Assembly (NCBI GenBank): GCA_934101225.1
Contig: CAKOQK010000003.1
Location: 26,504 to 90,503 of the forward strand
DNA: 64,000 nucleotides
Reading direction: 5' to 3'
Origin: an uncultured Bacilli bacterium
Lineage (GTDB): Bacteria; Bacillota_I; Bacilli_A; RF39; UBA660
Shown: in pieces, positions 8,899 through 16,725 of the stretch
Layout: each line of letters opens with the position of its first letter
How positions within the stretch are numbered: position 1 is the stretch's first letter
The notes under the pieces: generated by a model
Told to the model about the DNA's origin: nothing
Seen by the model: only the letters and a program-made list of their open reading frames with translations
Databases searched by the model: none
Translations under genes and position numbers: made by a program

Positions 8899-8907
8899 TG
8901 GTACAAT
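8899..8907 (+). promoter_or_regulatory. Extended -10 promoter of the alpha/beta hydrolase
   Basis: TGGTACAAT forms an extended -10, located 16 bases before the ATG at 8923. Because it lies downstream of the ATG at 8887, it argues that translation starts at 8923. Confidence 0.5.
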
Positions 8908-8922
8908 TTTTTTGGTGATAAT

Positions 8923-9819
8923 ATGAATTATGATACTATAAAATCTACTAGTGATGGTTTAAATCTATCTATAGCTTACAGTTTACCTAAAGGTAAAAGT
9001 AAAGGAATTATTCAGTTTTCTCACGGAATGGCTGAACATAAAGAAAGATACTATCCTTTAATGCAATATTTATCTGATAATGGTTATATATGTATAATTC
9101 ATGATCATAGAGGTCATGGAAAAAGTATAAAATCTAATAATGATTTAGGCTACTTTTATACAAAGGATATTAACTACATAATTGATGATTTATTTAATGT
9201 AACTTGTTATGCTAAAAATAAATTTAATAATTCAAATGTATATTTATTTAGTCATAGTATGGGTACTCTTGTTGCTAGAGGTTATATTCAAAAATATGAT
9301 AATCAAATAAATAAACTTATATTATGCGGAGCACCAACTAAAAATAGTTTGAGTATTATTGGCTTATCTATTGCTTATATTTCAAGTATATTTAATTATC
9401 ATAAAAAAGATAATATTCTTGATTATTTAACATTTAATAGTTTTAATAAAAATTATGATTATAAAAATGCTTGGCTTTCTAAAAGTAAAGATAATGTTAT
9501 TAATTATAATAAAGATAATTTATGTGGTTTTACATTTACAACTAATGGATTTATTAATTTATATAAATTACAAATTAATGCTTTTAAGAAAAAATTATAT
9601 AATTGTAACAACAAAGATTTAAATATATTTATGATTGCTGGAGAAAACGATCCTGTTATTGGTAATATTAATCTTTTTAATGATTTAAAAAAGTTTTTAT
9701 TAAATATTGGCTATAAGAATATCGAAAGTAAATTATATAAAGATTTAAGACATGAAATTCTTAATGAAGAAAATAATAAATTAATTTATCAAGATATATT
9801 AAATTTCATCCAAAAATAA
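8923..9819 (+). CDS. Alpha/beta hydrolase (serine aminopeptidase S33 / monoglyceride-lipase-like)
   Basis: The protein is about 298 residues. FSHGMAEHKERYYPLMQYLS is the oxyanion-hole segment of monoacylglycerol-lipase-like hydrolases. HDHRGHGKS follows, and FSHSMGTLVAR holds the nucleophile Ser (SHSMG). IAGENDPVIG supplies the Asp and DLRHEILNE the catalytic His. These are cytosolic esterases or lipases, probably acting on lysophospholipids or acylglycerols. I chose ATG 8923, preceded by GGTGAT, over ATG 8887, which lies upstream of the apparent promoter. It is monocistronic with its own terminator. The substrate is unknown. Confidence 0.88.
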   Translation: MNYDTIKSTSDGLNLSIAYSLPKGKSKGIIQFSHGMAEHKERYYPLMQYLSDNGYICIIHDHRGHGKSIKSNNDLGYFYTKDINYIIDDLFNVTCYAKNKFNNSNVYLFSHSMGTLVARGYIQKYDNQINKLILCGAPTKNSLSIIGLSIAYISSIFNYHKKDNILDYLTFNSFNKNYDYKNAWLSKSKDNVINYNKDNLCGFTFTTNGFINLYKLQINAFKKKLYNCNNKDLNIFMIAGENDPVIGNINLFNDLKKFLLNIGYKNIESKLYKDLRHEILNEENNKLIYQDILNFIQK

Positions 9820-9850
9820 AAGAATAAAAGTAACTATATTTTATTCTTTT
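9819..9850 (+). terminator. Terminator after the hydrolase
   Basis: An 11-bp AT-rich stem (AAAGAATAAAA / TTTTATTCTTT) ends in further T residues. It overlaps the end of the decayed gene on the other strand and may act in both directions. Confidence 0.65.
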
Positions 9851-10193
9851 TCTTATTGGCTTCAGTTTTAACATAATACCAATTATTTTCTATTTCTTTA
9901 ATAAATACAATATCATAGAAATATTTGTCATTTACTATTGATTTTAGGCCATCTGATGAATAAAGTAACATACTTGATCCATCATCAATCATTAAACTTT
10001 TATAGAACCAAAAACATACTATATATTCATCATTAATTTTATTAACTTTAATATTCTTAGTTATTGATAATTTTTTATATTTTTCATCTTATTCAAAATA
10101 TTCTCCATTAATTATATCAAGTTTATCATCGTGTTTTATATTGTTAATTAATTCTACATAATTATTATAATTATTTTTTTCTATATTTTTTAT
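9834..10193 (-). pseudogene. Unrecognised gene, no start codon and one internal TAA
   Basis: The minus strand reads as 120 codons, from an ATA at 10193 to TAG at 9834, with one TAA at 10089-10091 (context EYFE-stop-DEKY). An AGAGG ribosome-binding-like sequence precedes the ATA/IEKN region, but there is no ATG, GTG or TTG in a suitable place. The C-terminal half is coding-like and includes VCFWFYKSLMIDDGSSMLLYSS. No family is recognised. It begins inside the 3' end of the P-type ATPase gene. A lost start plus an internal stop suggest a dead gene. Confidence 0.45.
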
Positions 10194-12504
10194 CCTCTAT
10201 GAATTCTTTACATTTATTAAATAATAATAAGGTTTCTCTTGCAACAATTATTTCAAATAAAGCAAACATAGTAACCAAAATAGATGCCTTTAAAGATATT
10301 GATCTAATACTAAAAAATTCTGGTATCATATTTATAGTAATAATCATTCCTAATATGCATCCAATAAAGACTATCGTTCTATACTTATTTAGTGGTTTAG
10401 CACATTTATATAAAATTATAAATCCACCAGTAAAAAATAAGTAACTACACGCCGTTGTTAAATCATTAGAATTAATATCAAATATAACTGAACATTTAAC
10501 CATACAAACAATTGCTAAAAAAGAAATAATTGCGGATGGCAAAGATTTTAAAAATATATTTTTCCAAAATTCATCATTTTGTTGTTTCTTTTGATTTTCT
10601 TCAAAGGTTAAGAAAAATGCTGGTATTCCAATAGTAAATGCACTGCCAAGTGATACTTGATTAGGTTCTAAAGGGTAAGCGATTGTAAAAATTATTGCAT
10701 AAATTGAAAGCAACAACGAAAATATATTTTTATAAGTAAATAAAGATGCTGATCTAGTAATATTATTTATATTTTTTCTTCCCTCATAAACAATATTTCT
10801 CATATTTCCAAAATCAGAATCAAGAAGAACAACTTGAGCTGCTTCCCTTGCTGCATCAGATCCATTTCCCATAGCAATAGAACAATTAGCCTCTTTCATA
10901 GCTAATATATCATTTACTCCATCCCCAGTCATGGCAACTTTTAATCCATTTTCTTTTATTAATTGAATTATTTCTCTTTTCTGTTCAGGACTTACTCTAC
11001 CAAATATTTTATATTTATCAACTGCATTTTTTAGTTCATCTCTAGTTTTTAGTAAACTACAATCAACAAACAAATCATAATTCTTAATTCCAACTTCTTT
11101 AGCAATAGAAGAAACTGTTACAGGATTATCTCCTGAAATAACTCTTATCTCAACTTCTCTATCATTAAAGAATTTAATAATCTCCCTAGCGTTCTTTCTA
11201 ATCTCATTTTTTAAACTTATAAATAATATTGGAGCACACTCATTATTTTCTTCTTTTACAAATACTATAATTCTCTCACCATTAATTGTTCTTTTACTAA
11301 TTAAATGATTGTAATCTTTATTAAGAAGAACATCCGGTGCACCTAATTTATAGGTAATATTTTCACTAATTTTAATATATGAATATTTATTTTTTGAATT
11401 GAAATTTTCATATTCAAGCATATTTAATTTTTTACTTTTAATATTTTTTAAATATTCTCTTAAAGCATTTATGGTCGCATTATTATCATTTATTGAATTA
11501 ACATAATTAGCAAGTTCCAATATTTTTTTATCTTTTTCCTTATCTAAATAACTTATTTCATTATCATCAAAAATATCCATGACATCCATCTCATTAGTTG
11601 TAATTGTACCAGTTTTATCAATACACAAAACATCGGTTCTAGCTAAACTTTCAATGCTTTTCATATCATGAAGTAAGACTTTTTTCTTAGCAAGTCTCAT
11701 AGCACTAAGTGCAAGAGCAACAGTTGTTAACAAATATAACCCTTCAGGAATCATACCTATTAATGCTGACACCATTCTAATTACACTTTCACTATAACTA
11801 AATTTATTAACAAAATATGATTGTCCAAATAAAAGTAAACCAATTGGAAAAATAACAATTCCAGCAACTAAAACAATTCTATCAATAGCCTTAATCATTT
11901 CCGTTTTATTTTCTTTAATCTTTTTAGATTCTTTCATTATTTTAGAAGAATATGACTCATCACCAACATTTGTTAATTTAACTATAGCGCTACCAGATAC
12001 AACAAAACTACCAGATAATAAGTTTGAATTAACTATTTTTTCTCTTTCATCTTGTTCGCCAGTTAATAAAGATTCATTAACAAAAAGTTTACCTTGAACT
12101 AATATTCCATCTGCTGGAACTTGGTTTCCACTTGTAAGCCTTACATAATCTCCTTCAACCAATTCATCAGAATAAACCACTACTTCTTTATTATCTCTAA
12201 TAACACTATACTTACATTTATCTAAAAGAGATAATTCATCTAATACTTTCTTAGATCTAATTTGCTGAAAAATACCTATTAATACATTTATTGTTACTAC
12301 AATTAAAAAGGTTAAATTTCGGTATGCTCCAGCAAAAACTACTAAAATAGCAAGTATCATAAAAATTACATTAAAATAAGTAAAAATATTCTTCTTAATA
12401 ATAGTCGATATACTTTCACTTGTCTTAAAATTTATCTTGTTAACTTTACCAAATAAAATTTTTTCTTCAACTTCTCTATTTGTTAATCCACTTACTTTTT
12501 TCAT
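10171..12504 (-). CDS. Cation-transporting P-type ATPase (CtpE/Ca2+-type)
   Basis: This 777-residue P-type ATPase moves a cation across the plasma membrane at the cost of ATP. In order: the actuator loop with SLLTGEQD (the TGE motif), membrane helix 4 with IGMIPEGLYLL (the PEGL motif of Ca2+-ATPase-like pumps), the phosphorylation site CIDKTGTIT, and the hinge MTGDGVNDILAMKEANCSIAMG. Several hydrophobic C-terminal segments complete the P2-like architecture, and no heavy-metal N-terminal domain is present. Mycobacterial CtpE, which has the same layout, is a calcium importer; Ca2+ or Mn2+ are reasonable guesses. The promoter has an extended -10 shared with the gene at 14236. Confidence 0.92.
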   Translation of the reverse strand: MKKVSGLTNREVEEKILFGKVNKINFKTSESISTIIKKNIFTYFNVIFMILAILVVFAGAYRNLTFLIVVTINVLIGIFQQIRSKKVLDELSLLDKCKYSVIRDNKEVVVYSDELVEGDYVRLTSGNQVPADGILVQGKLFVNESLLTGEQDEREKIVNSNLLSGSFVVSGSAIVKLTNVGDESYSSKIMKESKKIKENKTEMIKAIDRIVLVAGIVIFPIGLLLFGQSYFVNKFSYSESVIRMVSALIGMIPEGLYLLTTVALALSAMRLAKKKVLLHDMKSIESLARTDVLCIDKTGTITTNEMDVMDIFDDNEISYLDKEKDKKILELANYVNSINDNNATINALREYLKNIKSKKLNMLEYENFNSKNKYSYIKISENITYKLGAPDVLLNKDYNHLISKRTINGERIIVFVKEENNECAPILFISLKNEIRKNAREIIKFFNDREVEIRVISGDNPVTVSSIAKEVGIKNYDLFVDCSLLKTRDELKNAVDKYKIFGRVSPEQKREIIQLIKENGLKVAMTGDGVNDILAMKEANCSIAMGNGSDAAREAAQVVLLDSDFGNMRNIVYEGRKNINNITRSASLFTYKNIFSLLLSIYAIIFTIAYPLEPNQVSLGSAFTIGIPAFFLTFEENQKKQQNDEFWKNIFLKSLPSAIISFLAIVCMVKCSVIFDINSNDLTTACSYLFFTGGFIILYKCAKPLNKYRTIVFIGCILGMIITINMIPEFFSIRSISLKASILVTMFALFEIIVARETLLLFNKCKEFIEDKKYRKK

Positions 12505-12538
12505 ATATTAAACAACTCTCTTTACAATTATCAATATA

Positions 12539-12574
12539 ATTGTATCAAATTTTCATCAAAAAGTATTTATATTA
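12539..12574 (-). promoter_or_regulatory. Promoter element of the P-type ATPase, copy 1 of a 36-bp repeat
   Basis: This 36-bp segment matches 14271-14306 with a single mismatch. On the minus strand it contains TGATACAAT, an extended -10, preceded by ACTTTTTGAT. The same element lies at a similar distance upstream of two unrelated genes, so it is probably a duplicated promoter. Confidence 0.5.
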
Positions 12575-12614
12575 ATCCTGAATTTTTATTTTAAAACAAA
12601 TATATTTTTACTTT

Positions 12615-13304
12615 TCATTTTTGCATTTCTTTAACTTTAGAGCCTAAATTCAGACATAAATTTTTATTGTCAATAATAATCAAATCTTCAATATTTAGAT
12701 CAAAAAATTTAATCATTTTACTAAATTCTTCAACAGAAACATTTCCAAGTCTCTTTAATTGAAACATATTTATCAGGTTGTCATAATAAGGAATAACAGA
12801 TTCCTTAGAACTATTTATAGACACAGTCTTCATTAACTGCTTTAACTCATCTAACTTTTTTATTTTTTCATCAATATTTTGTTCTTTAATTGACTTTAAT
12901 TCTAGAATACATGCATCAACTTCAGCTTGAAGAATATTATCATTAATGCCTCGTTTTAAGTATACATCAACTATTTTTGAATAATCATCTTTAAGCAAAG
13001 AATTAATAATATGCACCAAATATGGTGGATGCGCACGATTATATGAATATAAATGTTCATAGCCAAAATTGCCAGGATACTCACCAGCTATATAGTCACC
13101 TGTAGGAACAGATATTACATCTCTTATTTCCCAACTCTTATCTAGATATTCTGGCAAACGTGTACCAACAAATTCTTCAGGTCGAAATATACTACAAGCA
13201 CATTGCACTTTTAACTTTAATTTTTTTAATTCTTCCTCATCAAATCTGCATTCATATTTAATTATTTCTTCTTCATTTTTTAAATACCAATTAAACTTTT
13301 TCAA
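12615..13304 (-). CDS. Unrecognised 229-residue protein
   Basis: I do not recognise this family. The protein is soluble-looking with no signal peptide or membrane segment. The N-terminal 110 residues are compact and contain CACSIFRPEEFVGTRLPEYL and PGNFGYEHLYSYNRAHPPYL. The middle (about 110-160) is charged and probably helical or coiled coil, and the C-terminus ends with a Leu/Ile-rich region. It ends in TGA. A promoter with a palindrome exactly between -35 and -10 lies 45-75 bases upstream, so expression is probably controlled. It is flanked by the ATPase and another unknown gene, all leftward but with separate promoters. Confidence 0.75.
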   Translation of the reverse strand: MKKFNWYLKNEEEIIKYECRFDEEELKKLKLKVQCACSIFRPEEFVGTRLPEYLDKSWEIRDVISVPTGDYIAGEYPGNFGYEHLYSYNRAHPPYLVHIINSLLKDDYSKIVDVYLKRGINDNILQAEVDACILELKSIKEQNIDEKIKKLDELKQLMKTVSINSSKESVIPYYDNLINMFQLKRLGNVSVEEFSKMIKFFDLNIEDLIIIDNKNLCLNLGSKVKEMQK

Positions 13305-13348
13305 ATTTATTATCTCCTTAAGTTTAATATTATCATAATTACTAAAGA

Positions 13349-13377
13349 CTTATACTCTATTTTTTGTAGAGTAACAA
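13349..13377 (-). promoter_or_regulatory. Promoter with an operator-like palindrome between -35 and -10
   Basis: On the minus strand the -35 TTGTTA (13372-13377) and -10 TATAAG (13349-13354) are 17 bases apart. The spacer holds an exact inverted repeat, TACTCTA-N7-TAGAGTA (13353-13373). A dimeric repressor bound there would block the promoter of the gene at 12615-13304. The regulator is not identified. Confidence 0.5.
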
Positions 13378-13481
13378 GATTTATAAAAGAAAAATCAAAA
13401 GTACAATTTTTTATTTTACTTTTATGTTAATTTTACTATATATTTATTTTTGATTATTTTTATATTTTTTATTATTTTAAC

Positions 13482-13500
13482 TGTACACATTTAGTGTACA
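13482..13500 (-). terminator. Hairpin downstream of the 13535-14236 gene
   Basis: TGTACAC-N5-GTGTACA is a perfect 7-bp inverted repeat located 34 bases after the stop codon of the upstream gene on the minus strand. The following sequence is A-rich rather than a clean T tract, so it is a weak terminator or an operator. Confidence 0.4.
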
Positions 13501-13534
13501 TTTCAACATTTTGCTTAATTAATAATATTTATTA

Positions 13535-14236
13535 CTATAATTTATTTGCAAATTTAACATATTTTAACAAAAAAGGACACTTTTCATTTAAATCTATTTT
13601 GGAATTCTTAACCAAATACATTATAATCTTTTTTGCACTATAAGAATTGTTTATAGAAACTATTTCCAGTTTCTCCTTTTCAATTATTTTATCAACTATA
13701 GTGTGCATATTCCACAATTCCATTGTTATATCATTTGAATCATTGCCATAAGAATAAATATAATTAAGCTGTTTTCTTGAAAATGGTTGTTTTTTAACTT
13801 CATCTATATCATTATAATCAAAATCTATTTTTTCTATTAAATTAAGTTTTAAAAAAACGCTATTTTCAAGTATATCATCTAGTTTTTTACAAGCATAATT
13901 AATTTTACTATTATTTTCTATTGAATTTTTAAATATTAAATCAACTACAAATCTTGGAAATATTTTATTAGTCATATATATATAACCACATTTATAAATA
14001 AAGTCACTTTTAGGTCTTAATACCAACCATTTAATCCATGAATCCATTAAAATTAATGTATTGTCAAATCCTTTAGTAAAAAATATTTTTTTATTAAGTT
14101 CAATATTTTTAGAATTATTACCTATTGTTGGAATTAATCCATCTTTAAAAATACTATTTAAATTATTTTTATTCGTATAATGTAAAAACACTTCATTATA
14201 ATCAAGCAAAGTAATATCTATTGATTTATAATTCAT
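13535..14236 (-). CDS. Unknown protein, possibly ADP-ribosyltransferase-like fold
   Basis: A 233-residue protein with no membrane segment. Its N-terminus FLHYTNKNNLNSIFKDGLIPTIG has the H-Y/H-T...L-x-S-I...G-L spacing seen at the NAD-binding start of ADP-ribosyltransferase-like folds (as in KptA- or DarT-type proteins). IFFTKGFDNTLILMDSWIKWL follows. I cannot see a confident catalytic Glu, so this is a fold-level suggestion only. No antitoxin-like macrodomain partner is adjacent. Its promoter is nearly identical to that of the P-type ATPase gene. Confidence 0.7.
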   Translation of the reverse strand: MNYKSIDITLLDYNEVFLHYTNKNNLNSIFKDGLIPTIGNNSKNIELNKKIFFTKGFDNTLILMDSWIKWLVLRPKSDFIYKCGYIYMTNKIFPRFVVDLIFKNSIENNSKINYACKKLDDILENSVFLKLNLIEKIDFDYNDIDEVKKQPFSRKQLNYIYSYGNDSNDITMELWNMHTIVDKIIEKEKLEIVSINNSYSAKKIIMYLVKNSKIDLNEKCPFLLKYVKFANKL

Positions 14237-14270
14237 AAAACCCTTCCTATATATTTAAATTTATAAAATT

Positions 14271-14306
14271 ATTGTATCAAATTTTTATCAAAAAGTATTT
14301 ATATTA
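14271..14306 (-). promoter_or_regulatory. Promoter element, copy 2 of the 36-bp repeat
   Basis: Same element as 12539-12574 with one mismatch. On the minus strand the extended -10 TGATACAAT occupies 14271-14279, about 35 bases before the ATG at 14236. Confidence 0.5.
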
Positions 14307-14344
14307 CGTTTTAATTTAAATAATATTTTCAAATTGTTACAAAT

Positions 14345-14374
14345 AAAAATCACCTAAAAGTGATTTTTATTTTA
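14345..14374 (-). terminator. Terminator overlapping the stop of the OatA-like gene
   Basis: AAAAATCAC / GTGATTTTT forms a 9-bp stem with a 6-base loop. T tracts on both sides make it usable in both directions. The stop codon of the OatA-like gene lies within the right arm. Confidence 0.75.
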
Positions 14375-16565
14375 ATTTTTCATTAATTAATTCATTTAAT
14401 CTTTGATTACCTTTTTCAGTTAAATGAATACCATCCGCCATTAAATAATCCTTATGTTTTTGAATTTCTTGATAAAAATTAATTACATAAACATTTTTAC
14501 TATTTAAACTATTTAACGGTTTAACTGTCGAAATAATATATATTTCCCTTTCTTTACACAAATCAATTAAGTCTTGATATTCTTTAATACTTATAATTGT
14601 TGAATTATCAAATCCAAAAACTATTTTGTTAGATAAAGTTTTCTCGTCAATCGTCTTTTCTATATCTTCTTTTAAATCTTTATAACTATAATTTAGTTTA
14701 ACTGTAAATCTTGCATCAGAATAATTATTTTGTAATTCATTAAAATCATAGAATAATAAATCATTTCCATAAAAAGACATTTTATTTCTTAATTCTTCTT
14801 GATGTTCTAGAATTAATGCTTGTTTCTTTTCTTTAAATTTATCTTTATATACTTCAAATATCGCATTATATATAATATTGGTATATTCTTTTCTACCAGT
14901 TGGAGGTAAATGAATTCCATCATAATAGAACCAATCATCATGTCCAAGTGATAAATCATGCCAATTAATAATATGTAAATTATCATATTTAGTAGCAAGT
15001 TCATTTAAACTATTATTTACCTTTTCATTATTTGTTGTGTTAAGCCAAAATACTACTTTATCACTTAAAATATTCATAATATTTTCTTTACAATTGTTTC
15101 CACAATCTCCATTAGTTCCCAAATGAAGTACTACTGCTTCCCCTAATTTATTACTATTTTTTAAATTTGATAATATTGAAACCCCAGTTGTTAATGCACG
15201 AGATTCTTTAGCATCAAAATAACTATTAGGAAACATTTTAGTTATATTACTCATTGCACCAAGCATAACTGAATCACCTACAAATGTGATTGGTAACTCT
15301 TTAACAAGTGCTTCATAATTATCCGGATTTTCTAGCTTTTCTAATTCTTTATTCCAATCATTTTCTTCTTGTTGCTGTTTTAATTCATAGTCTTTCTGTT
15401 TTTCCTGCATTTCTTTTTCATTTTCCGCAAGTTGTGTTCTTAATTCTTCCATTTCTTTTTCATATGATTTAGCACTAATATATCTAATTGCACCATATAA
15501 TGATCCAGCAACAAATAAAATTAATAACAGTTCTTTTATATTTTTATGTTTCTTTTTACTACTCAACTCAAAATGAAGTAAAAATGAAAGTAATAAAACA
15601 ATTACTATAATAATAGGAATTTTAATTACATGATTTATATTTAAATATTGAAAAGCATAAATAACAGGATATTGTACCAAATAAATTTCATATGTCATAT
15701 TAGCAACACCTCTAATCAAATGATCAAATTTGCTTTCATTGTTATATGAAACAGCATAATCTATACATCTACAACTAACTATATTTATTAATATCATACT
15801 AGTGCTAAAATAAATAGAAGTAGCAGGCACAAATTTAAACATAATTATAATTACTATTAAATATAAAATATAGATAATATTTTTAAGCCTTATATTTGTA
15901 ACATCTAATGTAAATAAATTACCATATTCATTATGTATATATCCGAGCATCATACCTATAAATAATGAATATACTCTTGTAAACGTATTATAATAAGCAT
16001 TCATTAAATTAGTTTTACTCATATTATAAAATATAATAGCTCCAATTACACTTCCAACAAATGTAATAACAATTGGTAAGTTTTTATTAAACTTTTTCCT
16101 TAATTTATTTAAAATCATAAATATAAATGGGAATAATAAATCAAATTGGATAAGAATAGCTATATACCAAAAATGCATAAAAGGTGAATCAATATGTCTC
16201 GCAAAATAATCCAAATTCGCATTTATTTGCCAAAAATTATTATATCCAAGTAATACAGATGTAGTTTCATTTTTTATATTCAACCAGTACGTATTGGGAA
16301 TATTTGAAACAACAGCAATAGATATAAAAGTAACAATTAACAAAGGAATATAAATTTTTTTTATTTTTTTTAAATAATATTCTTTTAAAGAAAAATTTTC
16401 TTTATTTAAATTTGTTATAACTCCTAAATAACCACTTAAAACAAAGAAAGTACATACTGCTAGATATCCTCCACTCATATATCCTAAATGATAAAAAAGT
16501 ATAGCAATTGCGCAAACTATTCTTAATATATCTAATTTTCTATAATAATTAGTTTTATTATTCAT
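14367..16565 (-). CDS. OatA-like acyltransferase-3 protein with two SGNH-type domains
   Basis: This 732-residue protein has an acyltransferase-3 membrane domain in its first ~350 residues. It begins with RKLDILRIVCAIAILFYHLGYMSGGYLA and has about 10-11 membrane segments. A Glu/Gln/Lys-rich coiled linker follows, then an extracellular SGNH domain: ITFVGDSVMLGAM (Ser nucleophile), HLGTNGD and YYDGIHLPPTG (Asp-His). This is the layout of peptidoglycan O-acetyltransferase OatA. Unusually, another ~150 residues repeat the SGNH pattern: FYGNDLLFYD in place of GDS, then IVFGFDNS, then ADGIHLTEKG. The first Ser is lost in this second copy. TTGATA-17-TATAAT lies upstream. Peptidoglycan as substrate is inferred. 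Confidence 0.87.
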   Translation of the reverse strand: MNNKTNYYRKLDILRIVCAIAILFYHLGYMSGGYLAVCTFFVLSGYLGVITNLNKENFSLKEYYLKKIKKIYIPLLIVTFISIAVVSNIPNTYWLNIKNETTSVLLGYNNFWQINANLDYFARHIDSPFMHFWYIAILIQFDLLFPFIFMILNKLRKKFNKNLPIVITFVGSVIGAIIFYNMSKTNLMNAYYNTFTRVYSLFIGMMLGYIHNEYGNLFTLDVTNIRLKNIIYILYLIVIIIMFKFVPATSIYFSTSMILINIVSCRCIDYAVSYNNESKFDHLIRGVANMTYEIYLVQYPVIYAFQYLNINHVIKIPIIIVIVLLLSFLLHFELSSKKKHKNIKELLLILFVAGSLYGAIRYISAKSYEKEMEELRTQLAENEKEMQEKQKDYELKQQQEENDWNKELEKLENPDNYEALVKELPITFVGDSVMLGAMSNITKMFPNSYFDAKESRALTTGVSILSNLKNSNKLGEAVVLHLGTNGDCGNNCKENIMNILSDKVVFWLNTTNNEKVNNSLNELATKYDNLHIINWHDLSLGHDDWFYYDGIHLPPTGRKEYTNIIYNAIFEVYKDKFKEKKQALILEHQEELRNKMSFYGNDLLFYDFNELQNNYSDARFTVKLNYSYKDLKEDIEKTIDEKTLSNKIVFGFDNSTIISIKEYQDLIDLCKEREIYIISTVKPLNSLNSKNVYVINFYQEIQKHKDYLMADGIHLTEKGNQRLNELINEKLK

Positions 16566-16604
16566 TTAACTTCATCCTCATATCTATCTCTATAACTATT
16601 TATA

Positions 16605-16633
16605 TTATACCTTATTTTTATTCTTTTTATCAA
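16605..16633 (-). promoter_or_regulatory. Promoter of the OatA-like gene
   Basis: TTGATA (16628-16633) and TATAAT (16605-16610) are 17 bases apart on the minus strand, about 40 bases before the start codon. Confidence 0.6.
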
Positions 16634-16684
16634 AAATACTAGCATAAATTTACAATTTAAAAATAAATATTGTAAACATATAAA

Positions 16685-16718
16685 ATATGGAATAAATATC
16701 TCTTAATCTATTCCATAT
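16685..16718 (-). terminator. Terminator after asnB
   Basis: A perfect 10-bp inverted repeat, ATATGGAATA / TATTCCATAT, with a 14-base loop lies 8 bases beyond the asnB stop codon and is followed by T-rich sequence on the minus strand. Confidence 0.7.
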
Positions 16719-16725
16719 CAAATTA

